Assembly: GCF_001523745.2 (NCBI RefSeq)
Contig: NZ_CP013387.1
Span: 124,001 to 188,000, forward strand
Length of the DNA stretch: 64,000 nt
Reading direction: 5' to 3'
Source: Burkholderia mayonis
Lineage (GTDB): Bacteria > Pseudomonadota > Gammaproteobacteria > Burkholderiales > Burkholderiaceae
Numbering within the stretch: the stretch's first letter is position 1; each line of letters opens with the position of its first letter. A program made the translations under genes and the position numbers. The notes below the pieces were generated by a model. It had not been told where the DNA came from and searched no databases. It was given only the letters and a program-made list of their open reading frames with translations. Below, piece after piece: positions 18,881 to 27,072 of the stretch.

Positions 18881-19195
18881 ATGCGTGAACTGACCATGAT
18901 GGAACTGGAACACGTCGCCGGTGCCGGCTTTTGGTCGAGCCTGGGCGCCAGCATTCTCGGCGGGCTTACGGGCTTCGCTACCGGGTTCTTCAAGGGCGGT
19001 GTGACCGGTGGCAGCACGGGCGGCATCGTGGGCGCCGGCATCATTTCGGCGGGTGTCGGCGCAATCGCCGGTGCGATCGTCGGCCTCGTAGGCGGTGCCA
19101 TTTACGGTCTGATGAACGACTGGGACTCGACGGCTTCGTGGTTCAACCAGAACATGAACAGCCTGCTCGATCCGACCTATCCGGCACTGACGTAA
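18881..19195 (+). CDS. Glycine-zipper, leader-bearing secreted peptide (ColV/Cdz-like bacteriocin precursor)
   Basis: 104 residues from ATG 18881, with a strong AAAGGAG seven bases upstream. The first 15 residues, MRELTMMELEHVAGA, are a ColV-type leader; the likely C39 cut is after GA15, as in microcin E492, whose leader also ends in GA, giving an 89-residue product starting GFWSS. Glycines stand at 27, 31, 35, 39, 43, 47 and 51, exactly four apart, and again at 60, 64, 68, 72 and 76: a nearly perfect GxxxG glycine zipper through a hydrophobic core. The tail (from N79) is polar with two Trp. Class II microcins and the Caulobacter CdzC/CdzD contact-dependent bacteriocins share these traits. 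The adjacent exporter has the matching peptidase. A killing role is inference; no immunity gene is obvious. A surface or aggregating function is the alternative. Confidence 0.85.
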   Translation: MRELTMMELEHVAGAGFWSSLGASILGGLTGFATGFFKGGVTGGSTGGIVGAGIISAGVGAIAGAIVGLVGGAIYGLMNDWDSTASWFNQNMNSLLDPTYPALT

Positions 19196-19241
19196 ATCCG
19201 ATGGCCGCCTCGTTCCGCACGGCGCGACCGCAGCACGCCAA

Positions 19242-19267
19242 GCGCCCGGGACGGCGCGGCTTTGTTT
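19242..19267 (+). terminator. Candidate intrinsic terminator between the two peptide genes
   Basis: GCGCC (19242-19246) and GGCGC (19253-19257) form a short GC stem with a six-base loop, followed by GGC and TTTGTTT at 19261-19267. Short stem, so probably partial termination, which would make the first peptide more abundant than the second. Confidence 0.35.
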
Positions 19268-19314
19268 AACAATGTCGGAGTCCAGACGATCCGACGTTAA
19301 TGAAGGAGCTGAAA

Positions 19315-19572
19315 ATGCGTGAACTCAACCGCATGGAAACGGGGAAGGTCGCCGGCGCCTGGAGCTGGTCGGATATCACGACCAGCTCGATCATGTCGAT
19401 GTTCCGTCCGGCGTCGTCCGCCGAACTCACCGTGAGAGAAGCGCCGGAGCTGACCGGCGGCGCGGTCGGCTTGGGCGACACCTTCGGCAAGGTCGCCGCG
19501 GCGCTGCTGGTCGGCGGCGTGTTGCTCGCCAGCGGTATCGGCGCGGGCCTGCTGTCGTTGGTACGTCGTTGA
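19315..19572 (+). CDS. Second leader-bearing small secreted peptide
   Basis: 85 residues from ATG 19315, preceded by AAGGAG eight bases upstream; an in-frame ATG at 19300 overlaps that ribosome-binding site and is less likely. The leader MRELNRMETGKVAGA aligns position by position with that of the preceding peptide (MREL, M7, E8, V12-A15), so both should be cut by the same C39 exporter. The rest is different: WSWSDI..., a short Pro/Glu stretch, then a hydrophobic C-terminal helix (about 60-83, VAAALLVGGVLLASGIGAG) ending RR. Residues 38-49 (LTVREAPELTGG) look faintly like a second leader ending in GG. It may be the partner of a two-peptide system, by analogy with CdzC/CdzD, or a membrane protein protecting the producer. 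Too short to match a named family. Confidence 0.75.
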   Translation: MRELNRMETGKVAGAWSWSDITTSSIMSMFRPASSAELTVREAPELTGGAVGLGDTFGKVAAALLVGGVLLASGIGAGLLSLVRR

Positions 19573-19600
19573 TCCACCTGACCGGTCTGTATTGACCGTT

Positions 19601-19632
19601 CCCCTCGCGCCACGGCATGTGAGCGCGAGGGG
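19601..19632. terminator. Stem-loop after the peptide genes
   Basis: Perfect 10-bp repeat CCCCTCGCGC (19601-19610) / GCGCGAGGGG (19623-19632) with a 12-nt loop, 29 bases after the second peptide's stop. No T-tract follows, so it may act as a 3' end stabiliser or a Rho-assisted end rather than a classical terminator. It separates the secretion unit from the pilus operon. Confidence 0.5.
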
Positions 19633-19792
19633 CATGGCGCCACCGCCATTGCCAGTTTCACCACTTCGAATTTGGACGTTTTGCGATTTAAGGATTCCGA
19701 ATGATAGGCCAGAATGAATCGTTGTCCGCAGTGTCGTTGCATGGCGAGACAACAATCAACACCTGTTCAATCAACCTGAAAACGTGAATCAA

Positions 19793-20320
19793 ATGAACCA
19801 GAAAATCGCATTCGGCATTCTCTCCGCCGCACTCGCACTGCCCATGGCCGCTCACGCATCGGACGGCACCATCACGTTCAACGGCGCAATCGAAGCACAG
19901 ACCTGCACGATCAGCGTGAACGGCGGCAATCAGGATGCTACCGTCCAGCTCCCGACGGTCGCGGCAAGCACGCTGAGCACGAAGGGCAGTACCGCTGGCG
20001 CCACCAATTTCACCATCGCGCTGAGCGAATGCTCTGGCGACGCCACGCAGGTCCGCGCTTTCTTTGAGGCAGGCCCGAACGTCGACGCCACGAGCGGCAA
20101 CCTGAACAACAACGGTTCCGCAACGCAAGTGCAGGTTCAGCTTCTGAACGAAGACGGCGTCGTGCTGCAAGCCGGCGACGAGTCGCAGCGCAGCAACGCA
20201 GCTTCGACGCTGACGGATGGCGCGGCAACGCTCGTCTACGGTGCACAGTACTATGCAACTGGCGCTGCCACCGCGGGTGACGTTCAAACTTCGGTGACCT
20301 ACTCGATCGACTATCTGTAA
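19793..20320 (+). CDS. Major pilin of a chaperone-usher (type 1-like) pilus
   Basis: 175 residues from ATG 19793 (a GTG at 19784 is an alternative). Signal peptide MNQKIAFGILSAALALPMAAHA, then SDGTITFNGAIEAQTC. The two cysteines (in EAQTC and LSECSG) would form the family disulfide. The C-terminal strand VTYSIDYL carries the alternating hydrophobic residues and penultimate tyrosine used for donor-strand exchange. Size fits FimA-class subunits. A terminator-like hairpin directly behind it suggests it is made in excess over chaperone and usher. Confidence 0.92.
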   Translation: MNQKIAFGILSAALALPMAAHASDGTITFNGAIEAQTCTISVNGGNQDATVQLPTVAASTLSTKGSTAGATNFTIALSECSGDATQVRAFFEAGPNVDATSGNLNNNGSATQVQVQLLNEDGVVLQAGDESQRSNAASTLTDGAATLVYGAQYYATGAATAGDVQTSVTYSIDYL

Positions 20321-20333
20321 GCACCGTCGGCAA

Positions 20334-20361
20334 GGCTCCATCATTTGCATGGAGCCGTTTT
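20334..20361 (+). terminator. Intraoperonic terminator/attenuator after the pilin gene
   Basis: Perfect 8-bp stem GGCTCCAT (20334-20341) / ATGGAGCC (20349-20356), 7-nt loop, then GTTTTG. It lies 14 bases after the pilin stop. A partial stop here would give high pilin and lower chaperone/usher mRNA. A second inverted repeat, ATTCCAG/CTGGAAT, follows at about 20377-20405 just before the chaperone start. Confidence 0.6.
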
Positions 20362-20410
20362 GCGACAAGGAGGGCTTATTCCAGTCCTCCTTCGTAGGCT
20401 GGAATCCACT

Positions 20411-21184
20411 ATGCTCTCATTCAGAACGCCGAAGCGCGGTCGCTCGCGGCCGCATCTCTTCGTCCTCGTCCTTGCTCTCGTCGTCAGCACTCACGCGGCA
20501 GCCAATATCGTTCTGTTCGGCACGCGCGTGATTTATCCCGAGGGGCAGCGTGAAGTGTCCGTGCGCATGAACAATCGGGGTGAACAGCCCGGACTGGTTC
20601 AGGCATGGGTCGATCGCGGCGACACGAAAGCGACGCCGGACAAGGCCGACGCGCCGTTCGTCATCACGCCGCCGATTTCCCGCGTCGAGCCCGGCAAGGG
20701 GCAGACGTTGCGGCTTTCCTTTCTCGGCGACAACGTGCCGGAGAACAAAGAGTCGCTGTACTGGCTGAACGTGCTCGATATTCCGCCCAGGCCGAAAGCT
20801 GCCGAAGGCGAAAACCTAATCCAGCTCGCGATCCGCACGCGCGTCAAGATATTCCTGCGTCCGGCAGCGCTGACCGACGAGGGAGCGCTGGCCGCCCCGC
20901 AACAAGTGCAATGGCAGGTGCAGCGTGATGGCAATGGCCGCGTTCAGGGCGTCCTGGCGAGCAATCCCAGCGCTTACTACGTCAATATCGCGGCGGTCGA
21001 GGTCGGTCCCGAAGGCAAAGCCGTACCTGCCAGCGACGGGGCGATGATCGCTCCGGGCGAGACCCATCTGTTCCGCTTCGCTTCGCCGCTTCCGGCACAG
21101 CTCGAGAAAGCGCGCGTGGCGTTTGGATATATCACCGACTACGGCGGCATTGCTCGCGGCGAAAGCACGCTCGGCACGCCCTGA
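20411..21184 (+). CDS. Periplasmic pilus chaperone (PapD/FimC family)
   Basis: 257 residues from ATG 20411; upstream in-frame codons lack a signal peptide start. Signal peptide: basic N-region PKRGRSRPH, then LFVLVLALVVSTHAAA. The mature part begins NIVLFGTRVIYPEGQREVSVRMNN, the conserved first strands of the family, with Arg and Tyr-Pro in place. RTRVKIFLRP carries the basic residue that anchors the subunit carboxylate, and PISRVEPGKGQTLRL the F1-G1 region. It escorts the pilin and the adhesin-like subunit to the usher. The start has only a weak ribosome-binding site; GGAGG occurs about 40 bases upstream within a hairpin, hinting at structured translation control. Confidence 0.92.
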   Translation: MLSFRTPKRGRSRPHLFVLVLALVVSTHAAANIVLFGTRVIYPEGQREVSVRMNNRGEQPGLVQAWVDRGDTKATPDKADAPFVITPPISRVEPGKGQTLRLSFLGDNVPENKESLYWLNVLDIPPRPKAAEGENLIQLAIRTRVKIFLRPAALTDEGALAAPQQVQWQVQRDGNGRVQGVLASNPSAYYVNIAAVEVGPEGKAVPASDGAMIAPGETHLFRFASPLPAQLEKARVAFGYITDYGGIARGESTLGTP

Positions 21185-21268
21185 CCACTCCCGGTTCCGC
21201 TCCGAGCCGCGACCCGCCCCGTAGTCGGCGGCGGTTCCAGGTGCGGCGCACTTCAACCTTCAGCCACC

Positions 21269-23953
21269 ATGGAAATCAATCACTCGGCCCGTCCGAGGGC
21301 GGTGCGCGCTCGCGCGCGTCAGCCGGTTCTCAGACCTCTCCCCGCGGCGGTGTTATTGGCCAGCATGAGCGTGGCCCAGTATGCGTCGGCCGCGAACGAT
21401 AGCGCATCCGCTCCCGCGCCGGGCCGCCAGCCGACCACGACGCTGGCCAGCGCGGACTTCGACCAGAGCTTCCTCCGGTCCGGTTCGGGCGAGACCGTCG
21501 ATTTGTCCCGATTCGCCAACGGTAACCCGCTGCTGCCTGGCGAATACCGTGCGGATGTCTATGTGGCGGATCGCTTCATCGGCCGAGAATCCGTCACTGT
21601 CAAGTCGGGCGATGGTCCCAACAGCGCCGCGCGCATCTGCGTGTCGCGCACGCTGTTTGATCGTCTGGCCATCGATCCCGCACAGGTGCCCGCGGACTTG
21701 CTCGCGCGGCTTGCCGACCCGGCGGGTTGCGTCACCATCGAGGCGCTGTCCGACGACGCGCACGCCAGCCTCGACACCGCGGAGCTTCGGCTCGATGTCA
21801 GTCTGCCGCAGGCATTGATGCGTCGCCACGCCCGAGGTTACGTCGACCCGGCGCTGTGGGATTCGGGTATCACGGCGGGCATGCTGGGCTACAACGCCAC
21901 TTTTTACCGAAGTGAGTCCGGCAACCTGACGCAGCAGTCGGCCTACGTCGGCATCAATGCCGGCTTTAACGTCGGCGGCTGGATGTTCCGCCATAGCGGC
22001 TCCTACCAGTGGCGCGAACGTGAACCTTCGCGCTACAGCTCGATCCGGACTTATGTGCAGCGTGACATCACGCCGATGAAGGCGCGCGTGACGTTGGGCG
22101 AATCCAACACCAGCGGCGAGATCTTCGACACCTTTGCATTCCGCGGCGTACAGCTCGCCACCGATGACCAGATGTGGCCGGAGTCGATGCGCGGGTACGC
22201 GCCGGTGGTCCGCGGCATCGCGCAAACGCATGCTCGCGTGACGGTGCGTCAGGGCGACGCCGTGCTGTACGAAACCTCGGTTGCGCCGGGCGAATTCGTG
22301 ATCGACGATCTGTACCCGACCGGGTACGGCGGCGACCTCAATGTCACGGTGACGGAGGCCGACGGCCGCGTCCAGGAGTACAAGGTGCCCTACGCGTCGG
22401 TCGCACAGCTGCTGCGGCCCGGCAGGACGCGCTACAGCGTGGTCGCCGGCATGGTGCGATACAGCGGGTTGAGCTACTTGCCGAGGGTGATCCAGGCAAC
22501 CGTGCAGCGAGGCCTGTCCAACAGCTTCACCGCGTACGCGGGGGCCCAGGTCACGAATGACTACGGCGCCGTGCTCGCGGGCGGAGCGTTCAGCACCCCA
22601 GTGGGTGCGTTCGCGCTCGACGTGACCAAATCGTGGGTGTCGTCCGCGGGTCTCAGACGCAACGGCACCAGCGTGCGTGCGACGTACAGCAAGCTGATCA
22701 CGTCGACCAGCAGCAATCTGTCGGTGGCGGCGTACCGTTTCTCGTCGTCGGGCTACATGGACCTGCAGAACGCGCTGCAGTACAGCGACCAGGCGCGGCG
22801 CGGCACGCTGAGCGATAACTCCTGGACGACGAGCCGGCCGCGCAACCGGCTGTCGGTAACGGCAAGCCAGGGCTTCGGCCGGCGCGGCGGCAATCTCTAC
22901 ATTAGCGGCTACAGCCAGAACTTCTGGGACCGTTCGGGCAGCGACACCCAATTCCAGATCGGTTACAGCAACAATTTCCGTTCGCTTGGCTATACGGTCT
23001 CGATCAGCCGCAGCCGTACTTCGCTGGGGCAGATGGAAAACATCTACATGCTGTCGCTGTCAGTGCCGCTGGGGGGCAGGTCGCACGCGCCGACACTCAA
23101 CATGGCCGTGACCAACGGGGCGGATGGCACCAGCGTGCGCTCCACCGTCAACGGTACGGCGCTGAATGACAACGCGCTCGACTACAGCATCGGCGTGACG
23201 CGCAATGCGAACCGCGACGTCGGCGCCAACGGGTCGGTGTTGTACCGCTCGCACTACAGCGCGTTGCAGGGCAGCTTCGATGTGGCCGACCGCTATCGTG
23301 CGATGTCCGCGGGCGCCAGCGGCATGCTGGTCGCCGACGGCGGCGGCGTCACGGCTTCGCCGTACAGCGCGCAGTCGATCGCGATCGTGGAAGCGCCCGC
23401 GGCCGCCGGTGCGCGCGTGCTTGGGTATTCGGCCATCGTGCTCGACCGCAACGGCCGTGCGGTGGTGCCGTACCTGAATCCGTACCGGCTCAACGAAGTG
23501 TCCATCGATCCCAACGGGCTGTCTGACGACGTCGAGCTTCTCACGACGCGGCAGCAGGTTGCGCCCCGGAGCGGCGCAATCGTCAAGGTTCGCTACGGCA
23601 CCGTGGTCGGACGGCCGGTCCTGGTGCGGGGGACGCTGCCTGGCGGCAACGTGCTGCCGTTCGGGGCCTCCGTGGTCGATCCGGAAGGCAATGCGATCGG
23701 CATCGTCGGTCAGAACGGGCAGTTGTACGCGCGCCTCGCCGATGGGCTCGAGAAGCTGATCGTCAAGTGGGGCGAGCACGAACGCAATACCTGCATGCTC
23801 ACATTGCCCGAGCAGGCGCCGGACACCGCTGACGGCAAGAAGGGGCCTCTCAAGCACCTGCAACGTTTCGACGCGATGTGCCAGCCGCTCGCGTCGGAAG
23901 CGAACCAAGCCGCGTCGATGCGGCCGCGCAGAGTGATGCAGACATCCGGTTGA
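21269..23953 (+). CDS. Outer-membrane usher (PapC/FimD family)
   Basis: 894 residues, normal for the family. An N-terminal signal segment ends near AQYASA. The N-terminal domain (FDQSFLRSGSGETVDLSRFANGNPLLPGEYRADVYV) carries the family's start motif LPGxYxVDVYVN. A 24-strand barrel with a plug domain follows (PVVRGIAQTHARVTVRQGDAVLYETSVAPGEFVIDDL), and the C-terminal domains end with ARLADGLEKLIVKWG and a cysteine-bearing tail. It translocates and polymerises subunits. Gene order pilin-chaperone-usher-adhesin is complete. Confidence 0.95.
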   Translation: MEINHSARPRAVRARARQPVLRPLPAAVLLASMSVAQYASAANDSASAPAPGRQPTTTLASADFDQSFLRSGSGETVDLSRFANGNPLLPGEYRADVYVADRFIGRESVTVKSGDGPNSAARICVSRTLFDRLAIDPAQVPADLLARLADPAGCVTIEALSDDAHASLDTAELRLDVSLPQALMRRHARGYVDPALWDSGITAGMLGYNATFYRSESGNLTQQSAYVGINAGFNVGGWMFRHSGSYQWREREPSRYSSIRTYVQRDITPMKARVTLGESNTSGEIFDTFAFRGVQLATDDQMWPESMRGYAPVVRGIAQTHARVTVRQGDAVLYETSVAPGEFVIDDLYPTGYGGDLNVTVTEADGRVQEYKVPYASVAQLLRPGRTRYSVVAGMVRYSGLSYLPRVIQATVQRGLSNSFTAYAGAQVTNDYGAVLAGGAFSTPVGAFALDVTKSWVSSAGLRRNGTSVRATYSKLITSTSSNLSVAAYRFSSSGYMDLQNALQYSDQARRGTLSDNSWTTSRPRNRLSVTASQGFGRRGGNLYISGYSQNFWDRSGSDTQFQIGYSNNFRSLGYTVSISRSRTSLGQMENIYMLSLSVPLGGRSHAPTLNMAVTNGADGTSVRSTVNGTALNDNALDYSIGVTRNANRDVGANGSVLYRSHYSALQGSFDVADRYRAMSAGASGMLVADGGGVTASPYSAQSIAIVEAPAAAGARVLGYSAIVLDRNGRAVVPYLNPYRLNEVSIDPNGLSDDVELLTTRQQVAPRSGAIVKVRYGTVVGRPVLVRGTLPGGNVLPFGASVVDPEGNAIGIVGQNGQLYARLADGLEKLIVKWGEHERNTCMLTLPEQAPDTADGKKGPLKHLQRFDAMCQPLASEANQAASMRPRRVMQTSG

Positions 23954-24019
23954 GCATGCGTTCCCACCACCGCGATCGCCACCTGCGTGGCGATTTCCCC
24001 TGATGATGAAAGGACGATT

Positions 24020-25072
24020 GTGATCAAGGAATACATACTGAAGCTCGGGCGCTCGTCGGTTCGGCGTCTTCTGCCCTGGGTGGCGCTGAGCCTGCTTTGC
24101 ACCGGGACGGCGCATGCGACGCTGAACTGTTCGGTGGGTAGCGGCGAAAGCGTCGTGCTGCTTGACTTGACCCAGAAAATCCTGGTGCCGGAGGATGCAC
24201 CGATCGGAACGGTGCTGATGAGCGCCCATGGCGTCAGCCGTACCGCTCAATGCATGCTGAATGTCACGTATCCGTTGACGAGCGAGTATGCGTATGTGCG
24301 CCGTCCCGACCTGACCACCAGCAACCGGATCGGCAGCGGCTTGGCGATCTACGTGACTTACAACGGCGATCGCGGCAATTCGGCGGCCAGTTGGAAAACC
24401 GACGTGCTGGTCGACTCGGCGGTCAAGAGCGTTTCCGTACCGTTCACGGTGGACATCGAGCTGGTCAAGGTCGGGGAGACGCCCACGAGCTCCGATATCA
24501 AGTTGCCGAGCAACTATGTTCACGTGCTCAGTGTGGCGGACCCGAATCAGAATTTGCTGGTTCAGGGTGGAAACGCGATGTATTTCATTAGAGGCCTGCA
24601 AGATGTCGTGGTGTTTACCAAGAGCACTTGCTCGGTCGTCGGAGACGCCAATCCCGTGGTCAATCTCGGCACGTTTGCGGCCAATGGCCAATCGGGCCTC
24701 GGTTCTGGCATCGGTTCGACCTCGCCGTCGCGGGATTTCACGCTGGAACTTGATTGCAAACAGGGCAATACCGGCGCGTTCTCCGTCGCGCTGACACTGG
24801 ACGGCCAGACGGCATCCGGTTATGACAGCGCCGGCGTGCTGGCGCTGTCGTCGCAGACCGGCGCGGCGACCGGCGTCGGCGTGCAGGTCCTGAAAGGCGA
24901 TGCCGGTTCGCAGACGGCCGTGCAATTCGGCTCGGCATGGGACGTCACGTCGCGATGGCAGTCGGATGGACGCATACAGCTTCCGTTCTCGGCCCGCTAT
25001 TACCAGACCGCCGACACCGTCACCCCTGGGCCGGCCAACGCTACGGCCACCTATACCATCAGCTACATGTAG
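24020..25072 (+). CDS. Fimbrial tip adhesin-like subunit
   Basis: 350 residues from GTG 24020, chosen because AAAGGA precedes it; the frame is open a little further upstream. Signal peptide: basic KLGRSSVRR, then LLPWVALSLLCTGTAHA. At about twice the pilin's length it has the two-domain adhesin layout: an N-terminal domain (ATLNCSVGSGESVVLLDL...) and a C-terminal pilin domain beginning at about residue 205 (CSVVGDANPVVNLGTF...) and ending ATYTISYM, a donor-strand motif. The last gene of the operon usually encodes the tip receptor-binding subunit. The ligand cannot be predicted. Confidence 0.85.
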   Translation: MIKEYILKLGRSSVRRLLPWVALSLLCTGTAHATLNCSVGSGESVVLLDLTQKILVPEDAPIGTVLMSAHGVSRTAQCMLNVTYPLTSEYAYVRRPDLTTSNRIGSGLAIYVTYNGDRGNSAASWKTDVLVDSAVKSVSVPFTVDIELVKVGETPTSSDIKLPSNYVHVLSVADPNQNLLVQGGNAMYFIRGLQDVVVFTKSTCSVVGDANPVVNLGTFAANGQSGLGSGIGSTSPSRDFTLELDCKQGNTGAFSVALTLDGQTASGYDSAGVLALSSQTGAATGVGVQVLKGDAGSQTAVQFGSAWDVTSRWQSDGRIQLPFSARYYQTADTVTPGPANATATYTISYM

Positions 25073-25170
25073 CGTCCCCGTGCTTCGGGGCGGTAGTCGG
25101 CGCCGCGGCCGGATGACCGCGCCGGCTGCTCGCATGCCGCCTGTGCGGCGTCGTGGACGGCATGGAATCA

Positions 25171-25212
25171 GACTCGCCGCGACGGAAACTTCCGTTGCGG
25201 CGAGTCCGTTTT
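25171..25212 (+). terminator. Strong intrinsic terminator of the pilus operon
   Basis: GACTCGCCGC (25171-25180) pairs with GCGGCGAGTC (25197-25206). The interior continues pairing as ACGGAA/TTCCGT, so the hairpin is close to 17 bp, and CGTTTT follows. About 100 bases after the adhesin stop. Confidence 0.75.
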
Positions 25213-25509
25213 CGGCGCGAACCTTGACTCTGGTGCTGCGCGCCTGATTACCCACGCGGGGGATGGCATCGCGCCAGTGCTGTGCTGGTTATTGGCCTGG
25301 CCATCAGGGATAGCGAGGATAGCCACGCCCATCACGCCCGCCGGCTCCGCCTTTCGCGGTGTCTCCACAAAAGCGAACAAACTTGTTCCGATTATTTCGC
25401 TTTCTGCGGATCGTTTCCTCCACTTACCCTTGCTGCACCCGATCGCGCGCCGTCGCCCGCCGCTGGCATGCACACGGGCAATGGAGACAATCGAAACCGG
25501 AGACATCAC

Positions 25510-26829
25510 GTGTCGCAAGCCCGCCCCCTTGCAACTGCCCCCTATTCCCAGCAGGCCGGGACCTTCGCCCGCCTTCGTTCCATTTTCAGCGGATCGGTCG
25601 GCAATCTGATCGAGTACTACGACTGGTACGTGTATTCGGCCTTTTCGCTGTACTTCGCCAAAGTTTTCTTTCCGGCCGGCAGTCAGACCGTGCAGCTGCT
25701 CAACACTGCGGCCATCTTCGCCGTCGGTTTCGTCATGCGGCCCATCGGCGGCTGGCTGGTCGGCCAGTACGCGGATCGCAAGGGGCGCAAGGCGGCCTTG
25801 CTGATCTCGGTGCTGGCGATGTGCTTCGGCTCGTTGATCATCGGCCTGACGCCGGGCTACAACAGCATCGGCATAGCGGCTCCCATTCTGTTGGTCGTCG
25901 CGCGGCTGCTGCAGGGGTTGAGCCTCGGGGGCGAGTACGCCAGTTCGGCCACTTATCTGAGCGAAATGGCCGACAAGACGAATCGCGGCTTCTATTCCAG
26001 CTTCCTGTTCGCCACGCTGTCGCTCGGCCAGTTGCTCGCAATGGCGGTGTTGGTGGTGCTTCAGCAGTGTTTCCTGAGCGCCGCGCAACTGGAAAGCTGG
26101 GGCTGGCGCATGCCCTTCCTGATCGGGTCGCTGGCGGCGGGCGTCGCGATCTTTCTGCGCCGCAATATGGAAGAAACGGAATCGTTCGAGCAGCACCGGC
26201 AGGGCAAGCGCAGCCGCACGTCCGTTACGGAGCTGTTCAGGCACAAGCGCGAATGTCTGATCGTGGCGGGCCTGACGCTCGGCGGGACGGTCGCGTTCTA
26301 CGCCTACACGACGTACATGCAGAAATTCCTGGTCAACAGCGCGGGGATGAGCAAGGCGGATGCCTCCATGGTGTCTGTCATCAGCCTGATTGCCTTCGTG
26401 TTGATGCAACCGGTGTTCGGCAGCCTGTCGGATCGCGTCGGCCGTCGTCCGCTGCTGATCGCCTTCGGCGTGCTGGGAACGGTATGCACCGTTCCGATCT
26501 TCAATGAGCTGAAGATGGTCCGAAGCATGGGCGGCGCGCTTGTGCTGATCTCGGCTGCGCTGCTGATCGTCAGCCTGTATTCGTCCGTCAGCGCGGTGGC
26601 CAAGGCCGAGCTGTTTCCGGTCGGAATACGCGCGTTGGGCGTGGGCTTGCCTTATGCGATCACGGTGTCGCTGTTTGGCGGCACGGCCGAGTACATCGCG
26701 CTGTGGACCAAGAGCATCGGGCACGAATCCTGGTTCTTCTGGTACGTATCTGCGTGCGTTCTGGTGTCGCTGCTGTGCTATCTCTGGATGCCCGATCCGA
26801 AGCAGGTGTCCTGCATCGATCAGGATTGA
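25510..26829 (+). CDS. MHS-family MFS permease, KgtP-like
   Basis: 439 residues from GTG 25510, preceded by GGAGAC; the frame is open back to 25282 but the extra part is not membrane-like. It reads as a metabolite:H+ symporter close to the E. coli 2-oxoglutarate permease: GNLIEYYDWYVYSAFSLYFA in the first helix, GFVMRPIGGWLVGQYADRKG, ARLLQGLSLGGEYASSATYL, TTYMQKFLVNSAGM, IRALGVGLPYAI and FGGTAEYIALWTKSIG. Twelve helices are expected. It probably imports a small carboxylate used by the neighbouring amidohydrolase and FMN dehydrogenase. The exact substrate is open. Confidence 0.88.
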   Translation: MSQARPLATAPYSQQAGTFARLRSIFSGSVGNLIEYYDWYVYSAFSLYFAKVFFPAGSQTVQLLNTAAIFAVGFVMRPIGGWLVGQYADRKGRKAALLISVLAMCFGSLIIGLTPGYNSIGIAAPILLVVARLLQGLSLGGEYASSATYLSEMADKTNRGFYSSFLFATLSLGQLLAMAVLVVLQQCFLSAAQLESWGWRMPFLIGSLAAGVAIFLRRNMEETESFEQHRQGKRSRTSVTELFRHKRECLIVAGLTLGGTVAFYAYTTYMQKFLVNSAGMSKADASMVSVISLIAFVLMQPVFGSLSDRVGRRPLLIAFGVLGTVCTVPIFNELKMVRSMGGALVLISAALLIVSLYSSVSAVAKAELFPVGIRALGVGLPYAITVSLFGGTAEYIALWTKSIGHESWFFWYVSACVLVSLLCYLWMPDPKQVSCIDQD

Positions 26830-27072
26830 ATCCGGTTGACGGCATGTGAAGCGCGAGCGCAATGAATGCTGGCGCCATCGGCGGCCATTGACGCAACATG
26901 CGATTTCCACGCGCGCCGCACGGAGAATCGCGAGGCGCCCGACCGGAACGAGCAAGTGAAAAGTCGCGCAGCACGGAACAGGCGCGCTCGACGACTCGGC
27001 AACCTGTCGCGCAGGTACGGCGGTCTCCGTCTTATTTGCGCAGGGATTTTCTTACGCAACAAGGACGCAGCG

